In this document: positions 12,301 to 24,700 of the stretch, in pieces | How positions within the stretch are numbered: position 1 is the stretch's first letter | How the letters are laid out: each line of letters starts with the position of its first letter | Assembly (NCBI GenBank): GCA_037893225.1 | Contig: JAZGUH010000771.1 | Span: 62,001 to 126,000 of the forward strand | DNA from: Hippasteria phrygiana | Lineage: Eukaryota; Echinodermata; Asteroidea; Valvatida; Goniasteridae | Direction: 5' to 3' | Length of the DNA: 64,000 nucleotides | Position numbers and translations under genes: made by a program | The notes under the pieces: model-generated | What the model was told of the DNA's origin: nothing | Seen by the model: the letters and a program-made list of their open reading frames with translations, nothing else | The model's database searches: none

Positions 12301-15300
12301 CTAGAGGTAATTAAATTCAAGTCAAAATTTGGTATATTTAGCAATCTCTTATGACAAAAACCTTCAGAAGTTTTATACACTGTATTTTTGTGTACCTAAT
12401 TCCAAGTTCCTATGATCATAGCTCTCTTCAGCGTCAAAATATACCCATTTCAATATTTAGCCCCAAAACAATATGATAACAAAGGAATTCTGGGAAGGCA
12501 GTGTAACCATGGGTGTCACGTTGCACGTTCTTAATTTATCCTACAATCCAACGTAAACTTGTGTGTGGAGTTGCGCTGTACGAGCGAAATCATATAGCAG
12601 TGCATGTTTGGCGTAAACCTGTGTGTTGTTGCGGTGCTTTTTGGAACTGTGCTTTGTATACGGAGCTTTGAGCGCCAAGGGATACCATTTCCTTGCACTA
12701 TGATTATACAATGGCGTACGGACTGCATGGATTTTCCTCGATGTGCCTCTCGGAATTGAACGGTAAATTTCACTTTTTATCCGGATGGTAGGTGAACCTT
12801 AGTACCTCTATCTTAATCATGGAACTCCACTTGTTCCTCAAGTGGCGTATCTAGTATTTTGGTGGTCGTTTTAATGGTGAAATCCGATGTTTTGTTGGGT
12901 CTTCGGACGTACTTAATTAATGAATAGGAAAACGCCGCACACGTACTTGGACACTACTATTGCTAGATCATGTATACAAACCAATGCTGAGGGCAGCAGG
13001 CCTGGCAACCTGTTTCAAAACCGCGGTTCAAAAACCTCCTCAACTCCAACACTTCGTACACTTTTTCTACACAGGGCTTTTGGTGCAAGTGTCCAAATTT
13101 GCGCTCGAGTGACCATAACGTGCTTTAAGATTGCGGAAATACTGTACACATTTGTTAATATTACACGTGAATGTTGTTATCATCACTTCCTTTGCTGTGA
13201 ACGCGAGATAAAGAACATTTTAGCACGGAGTTTCAGCGAAGTCACGCATAGAAAACCACATTCAGCTCAGGTAAGCATGTAGAAAAAATAATATTTCAGT
13301 TATAAGACCACAATCTCAAAAAGGTTTTCTCACTGTGCATATAACGTCGCATCATTTGAACTCACACGTTGTCAGCATATTTTATTTCTTTGTGCGTGTA
13401 CAATACACATTGTACGTAAAGAGTTTGATGTTTGAAATAGAAACTTGGAAATAATTTACCACAATACCCCCATTAAAATCAGTCAGGAATAGCAAAATCT
13501 TGGAAAATAACAACAACCCCCCCCCCCCTCGATAAAGGTGTCTAAACATACAACCTGTTATTTCAAGATTCATGTCAGCAAAATTTGTGAAAACTAATGA
13601 GGCAGAAATAAACAATGCCAAGAGCAACTAATTTCACAGAAAACAAAAGCCTTCTTCCCTTGTATTGCACAAACAATTCCCAATTAGTCTCAAAATTAAA
13701 GGTTGTGCCAAGTTTTTACACAAATGGAGAAATACTTAAGAGAGGGCGCTAGACTGACCTAACGGTATTAAACTGCACGAGTGCAGTTCGGGACCGTTAG
13801 GTTAGTCGAGCGCCCTCTTTTGAGTATTTTTGAGGCTGTTGAGGACAGCACATGGAATGAGACGTGATGCGATAATAAGAAAATTAATTTACTGATCGGG
13901 TAGCAAGCCGTACATTATATATATATTGCTGATCTTCATCTCGGGCTCCGCAAGTGTCGATAATAGCCTCATCATATTGTGGAATTAAACATTATTGAGA
14001 ATTTCATTCAATCATTTGTATTTTGTTGCTATGTTGGACTACATGTTCCCCTTGCCAAACAAATCTAACAAAAGTTGATGTATTTTTCTGTTGAAACAAA
14101 TATGTAACATTGTTGTTCTTCTCTCAAATGGTGTCTAAAGCCCTGATGATAAATATTGTGATAAATGTCAGACTTTCATAAAAGTAAAGATGATGGTCAT
14201 AACCAATAACGAAATTGAATCAATTCAGTAAGCAAAATAAAATATTTACCCAACATCATTCACTCAGTTAAGATATTTGGAGAAGGGAAGCATACCTTTG
14301 TGTCTATTTGTGCCTATTGTGAAACTTGCGGTCTGAATCAATTCCTTTTGCAATAGCTTTAGTATGGCGTATTATGTGCACAAAGTCGGGCAAAATATGT
14401 GACGTCCCGATGACCTCATCAAAAAAGTGCATTTTGAAGGTCCTATATATACACACCGTACGTGTGATTGTGTTCAATTGTGACATGCAGATGAGCCGGC
14501 ATGTATTTTAGATAAAAACGTATGTGACGTCATGTTGACATAACGACATGAAAATTGGTGGGTAGGTAGATATTGTCACTAGCATACATAATCCAAAGTG
14601 ACGTCATGATGACGTCATCAACTGATTTTTCAAATGTTTTTAAATATATTTCTACTCCCAAAATTTGACAGTCATTGATCAGACTGCAATCTGGACACAT
14701 GACAAGACCACATTCCGAATGTTTGCTTTCACAAGTGCCCTAGTGATGACGTCATCACGTGTCACATGACATAATCTTAAATGTGCATTTTTGAATGGCC
14801 TATATTTAGAGAACCGTAGGTCTGATTAGATCAAACGTGGTAGGCTGGTAGGTGAACATGTTATAGATGAAAATTGATGTGACGTCATGATGACGTCATC
14901 ATATGATTTTATAGTATTGTTTAAGTTTTTGGACCTTAAAGCCATATATCATCAACAGAACATGCTAATTTAGAAATTCTTTTTGTAATAGGTTTGTTAG
15001 ATCATACATAATTGTATATAAATGTGAAAAATGTGTGTTGTCATGAGGACGTCATCACAAAATGTGCTTTTTTTGAAACACGTATAAGGGTACATCCGAT
15101 CGTCACGAAAATTGGTGGGTATACAGATATTGTCACAAGAATGCAAACTCCGAAGTGACGTCATTATGTGTCACGTGACGTCACCTTAAAGGTGCGTTTT
15201 TAAAAGGGGCCATATCTAGACAGTTGTTGGACCGATTAGGGTGAAACCTGGTATGTTGAAAGGCCGGTAATTGAATATGATGTTAACATGGTTACGTTTT

Positions 15301-15762
15301 TGAATCTGTAAGCCATATCCCGTCAACAGAACAAACTACTTTCGAAATTCTTTTTGAAATAAGTTTGTTAGGTCATAAATAATATGTAAAAAATAGAGGC
15401 GATTGATGTGGAACATCATAATGACGTTATTAAAGGCGTAATTTATAGACACATATAAATTGGTAGATCCGTCGGATTGTCACGAAACTTGGTGGGTAGT
15501 CGAATTTCTCATTAGTAGGCAATATTCTAAGTGACATTATAGTATAGGCCTACGAAACTCAATACTGTTTTTATTCTGTAAAACAACGTACTTTAGTATT
15601 ATAGAAAAACTGCATCTCACGCAGCAAAACAATCTTTCACCAAACAAAAAACAAAAACGGAAAAGCCATGTGTTCTGTTAAAACAGACACACTATATCTA
15701 GTTTTTTTTTTTTTTGGCTGTTTTGGAAACTTTTCCAAAACAGCCCTTGTTTTCGTTAAGAT

Positions 15763-15794
<32 letters not shown>

Positions 15795-18700
15795 TTTCCT
15801 TTTCAGACTTTTTGCCCATAGCATTTGTGCACGTTTTCTTTCTTACCGGCACTTTGGCTACTTTGGTGCACCCGATTGCCTCTAAACTTGGCAGACACTT
15901 AGACAAACTGCTCAGAATGTGTGCCGAACTTTTTGGTCATGATGACGTCATCACGTGATTTTTTATGAATTTTTGAAATTTTAAATTCGTAAAATTCTTT
16001 TCAATATATCTAGCGAACAAAACAAGATATTTTCAAAATTCTTTTTGTTACAGCTTTGGTAGGTATCAAAGATATGCCCTAAAAAGGAAAAAAGTGTGTG
16101 ACGTCATGATGACATCATCAAAAATGTGCTTTTTTAAAACACATATAAGGATAGGTCCGATCGTCATGAAAATTGGTGGGTAGGTAGATACTGGCACTAG
16201 GATGCAAAATCCAAAGTGACGTCATGATGACGTCATCACGTGATTTGTTATGAATTTTTGAAATTTTGAAAATCGTAACATTCTTTTAAATATATCTGGC
16301 AAACAAAACAAGAGATTTTCAAAATTCTTTTTGTTATAGCTTTGGTAGGTCTCAAAGATATGCCCTAAAAAGGAAAAAAATGTGTGACGTCATGATGACA
16401 TCATCAAAAATGTGCTTTTTTAAAACACATATAAGGATAGGTCCGATCGTCATGAAAATTGGTGGGTAGGTAGATACTGGTACTAGGATGCAAAATCCAA
16501 AGTGACGTCATGATGACGTCATCACGTGATTTGTTATGAATTTTTGAAATTTTGAAATCGTAACATTCTTTTAAATATATCTCGCAAACAAAACAAGAGA
16601 TTTTCAAAATTCTTTTTGATACAGCTTTTGGTATGTCTCAAAGATATGCCCTAAAAGGCGAAAATTGTGTGACGTCATAATGACGTCATCAATTTTTTTT
16701 TTTAACGCATGTAAGGGTCGGTCCGATTACAAATTTATACATTGAATTTTTCTCTACCTAATTCAACAATTTCGTGATCGTGGCTCACTCAAGTATTAAG
16801 AAATAACAGGCATCTAAAAATTGTGACCAAATTCAATATAACACAAAGGAATTCTGGGAAGGACAGAAACCATGGCTTTCATGTGGCATACTGTCTATAA
16901 AGAGTTGATCTCTAGTCTTTTTTTCAAGTCGTTAGACAAGTCGCAGGCAGATACTTACACCAACTGCTCAGAATGTGCGCCGAACTTTTAGGTCATGATG
17001 ACGTCATCACATGTCACGTGACGTCATCTTAAAGGGGCATTTTTAGAAACCATATATCTACAAAAGTACAAGTCACATTAAGTTAAAACGTGGTATTTAG
17101 TTATGCCAGCATGTGTTAGATGAAAATGTATGTGACGTCATGGTGACGTCATGATGACGTCATCGGCTAATTTTCTATGATTTTTTTCATTTTTGAAATT
17201 TCATTTAAATCACAGAATTTTACACAAAAAAACAAAACAGCCCTGTGTTTGTCCACAAACACTGCACCAGATGTCTAGTTTTTTTGTGCTTCCTTTTCAG
17301 ACTTTTTCCCCATAGCATTTGTGCACGTTTTCTTTCTTACGGGCACTTTGGCTACTTTGGTGCACCCGATTGCCTTTAAACTTGGCAGACACTTAGACAA
17401 ACTGCTCAGAATGTGTCCCGAACTTTTTGGTCATGATGACGTCATCACGTGATTTTTTATGAATTTTTGAAATTTGAAAATCGTAACATTCTTTTCAATA
17501 TATCTAGGGAACAAAACAAGATATTTTCAAAATTCTTTTTGTTATAGCTTTGGTATGTCTCAAAGATATGCCCTAAAAGGGAGAAAATGTGTGACGTCAT
17601 GATGACATCATCAAAAATGTGCTTTTTTAAAACACATATAAGGATAGGTCCGATCGTCATGAAAATTGGTGGGTAGGTAGATACTGGTACTAGGATGCTG
17701 AATCCAAAGTGACGTCATGATGACGTCATCACGTGATTTGTTATGAATTTTTCAAAATTTGAAAATCGTAACATTCTTTTAAATATATCTAGCGAACAAA
17801 ACAAGATATTTTCAAAATTCTTTTTGTTATAGCTTTGGTAGGTCTCAAAGATATGCCCTAAAAAAGAAAAAAATGTGTGACGTCATGATGACATCATCAA
17901 AAATGTGCTTTTTTAAAACACATATAAGGATAGGTCCGATCGTCATGAAAATTGGTGGGTAGGTAGATACTGGCACTAGGATGCAAAATCCAAAGTGACG
18001 TCATGATGACGTCATCACGTGATTTGTTATGAATTTTTGAAATTTTGAAAATCGTAACATTCTTTTAAATATATCTGGCAAACAAAACAAGATATTTTGA
18101 AAAAAAATTTTGTTATAGCTTTGGTAGGTCTCAAAGATATGCCCTAAAAAAGAAAAAAATGTGTGACGTCATGATGACATCATCAAAAATGTGCTTTTTT
18201 AAAACACATATAAGGATAGGTCCGATCGTCATGAAAATCGGTGGGTAGGTAGATACTGGCACTAGGATGCAAAATCCAAAGTGATGTCCTGATGACGTCA
18301 TCACGTGATTTGTTATGAATTTTTGAAATTTTGAAATCGTAACATTCTTTTAAATATATCTCGCAAACAAAACAAGATAGTTTCAAAATTCTTTTTGTTA
18401 CAGCTTTTGGTATGTCTCAAAGATATGCCCTAAAAGGCGAAAATTGTGTGACGTCATAATGACGTCATCAATTTCTTTTTTTTAACGCATGTAAGGGTCG
18501 GTCCGATTAAAAATTTATACATTGAATTTTTCTCTACCTAATTCAACAATTTCGTGATCGTGGCTCACTCAAGTATTAAGAAATAGCTGGCATCTAAAAA
18601 ATTGTGACCAAATTCAATATAACACAAAGGAATTCTGGGAAGGACAGAAACCATGGCTTTCATGTGGCATGCTGTCTATAAAGAGTTGATCTCTAGTCTT

Positions 18701-21700
18701 TTTTTCAAGTCGTTAGACAAGTCGTAGGCAGATACTTACACCAACTGCTCAGAATGTGCGCCGAACTTTTACGTCATGATGACGTCATCACATGTCACGT
18801 GACGTCATCTTAAAGGGGCATTTTTGGAAACCATATATCTACAAAAGTACAAGTCACATTAAGTTAAAACGTGGTATTTAGTTATGCCAGCATGTGTTAG
18901 ATGAAAATGTATGTGACGTCATGGTGACGTCATGATGACGTCATCGGCTAATTTTCTATGATTTTTTTCATTTTTGAAATTTCATTTAAATCACATAATT
19001 TTACACAAAAAAACAAAACAGCCCTGTGTTTGTCCACAAACACTGCACCAGATGTCTAGTTTCTTCTTCTTCTCCTTCTTCTTGTTCTTCTATCAAAAAT
19101 GCCATAGACAAAGCACACGTTTTATTCTCGCCGGCACTTTTGCCATTAAACAGACTTCAATCTTAATGAGAGTTTGCATAGACTTGGACCCTGTACCGAA
19201 CTCGTGCATATTACTCTGACGTCATGATGACGTCATCACGCGGCACGTGACGTCATCTCAAAAGTGCGTTTTTGAAGGGCCTATATCTAGAGAACCCTAA
19301 GTCCGATTGAGCTCAAACTTGGTTTGTTGGTGGACCGGCTTGTGTTATAGATGAAAATCGACGTGACGTCATGATGACGTCATCATACGATTTTGCAGTA
19401 ATTGTTAAAGTTTTGAACCCTTAAGCCATATCTCATTAACTGAACATGCTAATTTCGAAATTCTTTTTGTAATAGGTTTGTTAGCTCATAGATACTTACA
19501 TATAAATGTGAAAAATTCGTGACGTCATGATGACGTCATCAAAAATGTGCTTTTTTGAAACACATATAAGGGTAGGTCCGATCGTCACAAAAATTGGTGG
19601 GTAGGCAGACATTGTCACTAGCATGCAAAATCCGAAGTGACGTCATGATGACGTCATCGGCTGATTTTCTATGAATTTGTTAATGTTTCAAATTTCATTA
19701 TACACTAAAAATCTTACACTGTCATTGATCAGATTGACTCTAAACTCGACCCAGGCCAAGACCACGTTGGAAATGTTTGCTTCGACAAGTACAGTTGTGA
19801 TGACGTCATCGTGGGTCACGTGACGTCATCTTAAAGGTGCACACTTTAAGGTCCTATATCTAGAGAACCAGAAGTCCGATTGGGTGCAGTCGTAATGCTG
19901 ATAGGCCAGGATTTGTTACAGGTAAAACAAATTGATGTGACGTCATGATGACGTCATGATGACGTCATCTAGAGGTCATGAAATTCAAGTCAAAATTTGG
20001 TATATTTAGCAATCTCTTATGACAAAAACCTTCGGAAGTGTTATACACTGTATTTTTGTGTACCTAATTCCAAGTTCTTATGATCATAGCTCACTCCAGC
20101 GTCAAAATATACCCATTTCAATATTTAGCCCCAAAACAATATGATAACAAAGGAATTCTGGGAAGGCAGTGTAACCATGGGTGTCATGTTGCACGTTTCT
20201 ACAATCCAACGTAAATGTGTGTGGTGTTGCGCTGTACGTGCAAATACAAAGTGATACACGCAGCTCTGCAGTGCATGCAGCTGTACCAATGGTGTAAGGT
20301 GGCTCAGAAGGGACATCGCAAATCGTGCGATATCAAAAATCCCATAGGCAATGCACGTTTCATTCTCGCCGGCGCTTTGCCAGTAAACAGATCTTTCATC
20401 TTGATGAAAGTTTGCGTAGACTGAGACCCTGTGCTGAAATCGTGCATATTGCTCTGACGTCTGATGACGTCATCACGTGTCACATTAAGTCATCTTAAAG
20501 GTGCACTTTTGAAGGGCCTATATTTAGAGAACCGTAGGTCTGATTAGATAAAACGTGGTAGGCTGGTAGGTGAGCATGTTATAGATGAAAATTGATGTGA
20601 CGTCATAGTGACGTCATCATACGATTTTATAGTATTGTTTAAGTTTTTGGACCTTAAAGCATATATCATCAACAGAACATGCCAATTTAGAAATTCTTTT
20701 TGTAATAGGTTTGTTAGATCATACATAATTGTATATAAATGTGGAAAATGTGTGTTGTCATGAGGACGTCATCAAAAAATGTGCTTTTTTGAAACACGTA
20801 TAAGGGTACATCCGATCTTCACGAAAATTGGTGGGTATACAGATATTGTCACAAGAATGCAAACTCCGAAGTGACGTCATGATGATGTCATTATGTGTCA
20901 CGTGACGTCACCTTAAAGGTGCGTTTTTAACAGGGGCCATATCTAGACAGTTGTTGGACCGATTAGGGTGAAACCTGGTATGTTAAAAGGCCGGTAATTG
21001 AATATGATTTTAACATGGTTACGTTCTTGAATCTGTAAGTCATATCCCGTCAACAGAACAAACTACTTTCGAAATTCTTTTTGAAATAAGTTTGTTAGGT
21101 CATAAATAATATGTAAAAAATAGAGGCGATTGATGTGGAACATCATAATGACGTTATTAAAGGCGTAATTTATAGACACATATAAATTGGTAGATCCGTC
21201 GGATTGTCACGAAACTTGGTGGGTAGTCGAATTTCTCATTAGTAGGCAATATTCTAAGTGACATTATAGCAAATAATATGGAAAAGCCCTTTGTTCTGTT
21301 TAGGAAACAGACATATAGCTCTCGTTACAATTTTGTTTTGTTTGTGAAAATGGCCTCATGGCTTTGATCCACATGTCAGTTAAAAAAATAGATCTTAAAT
21401 GATGCCTACACAAGTTTCAAATACATTTTCACGTAATTCTATTTTACATTGATGTCGTTGCATTCACACTACAGACCAATGACATTCATGTGCAGTGTGG
21501 CACAGGTTAGAAAACACTGGAACATGTGATCGCCTGCAACATAGAATAACTGGTTCAATTTCTCAAGGCCTTGATGGGACGAATGATAGAATATAGATCC
21601 CAAATAAATAATATTACAGGCGCTCATGATGACAATGTAAATTTCCATCAGAATTTCACCAGCCTGGCCCATTCATGCAAACATGGCATGTGTGCTCTTG

Positions 21701-24700
21701 ACCTACAGTGATCCTTGTAACAACACCGTCAGCCATCTCAAACATGCCTGGGATATTGCACAGGGCGCTGACGATTCCCCAGGCCGGCTACAGCCGCCAT
21801 ATTGACTCGTGTACCATAAACAAGGCAAGCAATTTACTAGCACTACAGAGCAGAGCAAATGGCCACGACCAGCACGACAAACAGACGTGTGCAAACACTC
21901 GCTGGAAAAAAAAAGAAAAAAGTTGCCTCTCTTGTGTTTCTCTTCCGCTCCTCCACACGGCCGGCTGCACTCAGGCCCCGTTCCCATAAGCAGCTCAGTC
22001 GGGGCTCGGGAAACACTTGACCCACCCCCTGACTGGATGCAAGCCAGGTACCGGTGAAGGACTTTGCACGGCCACAGCCCCAGTGAGCGGTAATGGAACG
22101 AGGAGAAGGGAAACAAGATGAGGGAATTGGACGGGTTATCACTCATCATTCACAACGGTTGACAACGGCTACTGTGCTGAGTGCTGGCCTGTCACCTGTC
22201 TCTGTTTACTGAGCAAACAGCACTGACTAGGGGGAGAGAAACAAGCGGCCGGCTGGCCGCGCGCGCTGCATTGCAAAGGCGAACATTGATCGAGGCGCGC
22301 AGACTGAAAACACTAATTCGTGTTGCTGACATCGGCCTCCTTCAAACTACAGGTAATCTATTCCTGGCGATGCTAACAGCCTTCTGCTGACGTCAGCTGG
22401 TGTGCTGGATTCGTCGCAACGCTACACGCCCATTCATGTTTTAGTCATGATCCTTGTCGCCGTCTCTAGTGAGCATTAAACACATCTCATTTTCCACAGC
22501 GAGCTCTCCCTTCTCCTTCACATACTCAGGCCGTGTTTACTCAGACCTCTTTGATTCTTCCAACCCCACTCTGCAAACACCATTTGCTTGTGCAAACAGC
22601 ACCTCTCTCCACAATTTTGATTGCCCAGCAATTCTGGTGTTGGCCTCCATTATACCCTGGCAAAATATTTGTGCTGCCATTTGTTAAATTTTAAACAGTG
22701 GATTCCGTGGACTGATGAATAACACAGAAGCACCCCAGACAAGAGGTGTATTAGATTATTAGCACCTGTGATATAAAATCAAACTGTGATGATTCTATGA
22801 GCCAGCTTGTTTTTCCCACTCCTCAACAGACAACCAGCTTGCACAATGCCACAGCTCTGACCTTTCAAAAGGGGCTATATGAAACGTCTGACCACAAAAC
22901 AAGTCGGGTTTTTTTTTAATGGTTTTGTATTCTGTATTGTCATTAGGATAATATGACAAGTGGGTTGTTTATTTGATCTGGATTGCGAACCCTTTTGTTG
23001 TGCACTGTTTTTGCATTTTGTACATATTGAATCAGTGGACTTTGGAAGTCAAATCTTGCAAATGTTGTCCCTTGAAAAATGACGATTTTGTTTCTATGTA
23101 ATGCACAATAAAAATTCTTCATTTTCCAATCCCTGAATAGGACTGTTGATTCTTAATTAGGTTTGGTAAATCATAAAGATATGAGTTCTTAGAATTATGT
23201 GTATAGTGTCGGAAATGTTTTTCCCCAAATATCTTTCAGGATTCTCCTCACGTACAAACTTGCTTATCGGCCCGATACGCAATTTTTTCTGCCCAATACA
23301 CCAAAAAAAAGGGCCAATAGCACTACACACGAGTTCCTCGTGGTCGGTGTCGCCCCAAATCCGAACCTCCGTTGTAGGACAATTCTTCGTACATGCACCT
23401 TCCTGTGCGCGTGCACGCGTGTGTTCTCTTGGTGCCGATCGTGTGCTAAATATACTAGCAGGGGCTACTTTTATGAGGGTTAAAATTTTGCACCACACCA
23501 TTTGCAGTGCTTACAAGATCGACCCCACACAAGTCACGTGTTTTTAATGGCCGAAGTTCTTTGTATTAAAGGCATTTACTTCGGGGACGAGATTGTTGGA
23601 TGTTGCCAAGTCACCACGTTTTTGTCTCGCGTACAATGGCAGAAAAGCAATCAAAAATAGAATTACTAGTCCAGAAAGGAAAAGTGGTCATTTGATGAAA
23701 TGTTGATATCCTCTGTGCGTCTTTCTAAGCCCCTTGGTATTGCCTTTTCCAATAATAGGGGTTTTCGTTCCAACTTTACTTGTGTTCAGTCTTTTGTTAA
23801 CAACTCACCTGATTTGTTAGCTCTGTCTGAGAGCCGATTAAGCAGCGACATCTCCTCTGATTCTTACAAATTACCTGGATATATATTTCACCGCCTTGAC
23901 CACCCACCATCCCATGGTCTTGGTGTGTATGTCAAAGAAACTCTACCTGTAGCCCACGAAAGCACTTTGGAATGCAACAATCAAGAGTACATGTGCTTTC
24001 GCCCGTCACTCCTCCATTCTACTACTTACCTGTGCAGTGATAGATGCCATTTCTGTCAGCATTGATCGTGCTATTTTCCAGCATCCTGCTGCTCAAGTCA
24101 TGGTATTTGGTGACTTCAATGTCCACCATAAAGATTGGTTAATTCATTCCCGCAACACTGACCATTGCCGGTACTGCAACATATAATTTGTCAATCTCTC
24201 AAGATCTTACTCAGATCGTTTCATCTCCTACCCATATTCCGGATCGTGCTTCCGATGGTAGGTACTTGCTTGACCTTTTTTTTTGCTCTAACGCGGACAA
24301 TTGTGTTGCCAAGGTCTTACCTCCAATTGGTAACTCTGATCATTCAATTGTTTCTGTTTCCGTTTCATATTCTTCTCCTCCAACTACATTTCAGCCTTTC
24401 CATCGTACTGTTTTTCAGTTTGGAAGGGCCGACTGGGATGGTTTTCGATGTTTTCTTGCTGATGTGCCTTGGTCCTCCGTTCCAAGTCTTGGTCCTGATT
24501 TGGCAGCCGAGGAGCTATCCAAATGGATTAGCCTTGGTATGGAAATATACATCCCTTCACGTACACGTACCTAACAGATCACAGCCCATTCTCAACCTTG
24601 GTACACCCCAGCATGTGCTGCAGCAATTGCACATCGGAACCATTTCTTTAAGATGTATCATCGTTTAGGAACTTTGGATAGTAAGCGTCTTTTCCATGAA

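Noticed and set aside
16404..18386. Several similar minus-strand open frames in the CRE-rich units
   Set aside because: They are repeated, 60-70 residues long, lack conserved starts or protein-like composition, and follow the DNA repeat rather than a coding pattern.
21703..22149. 148-codon minus-strand open frame
   Set aside because: Several overlapping frames are open in this GC-richer stretch and none resembles a known protein; it may be regulatory DNA instead.
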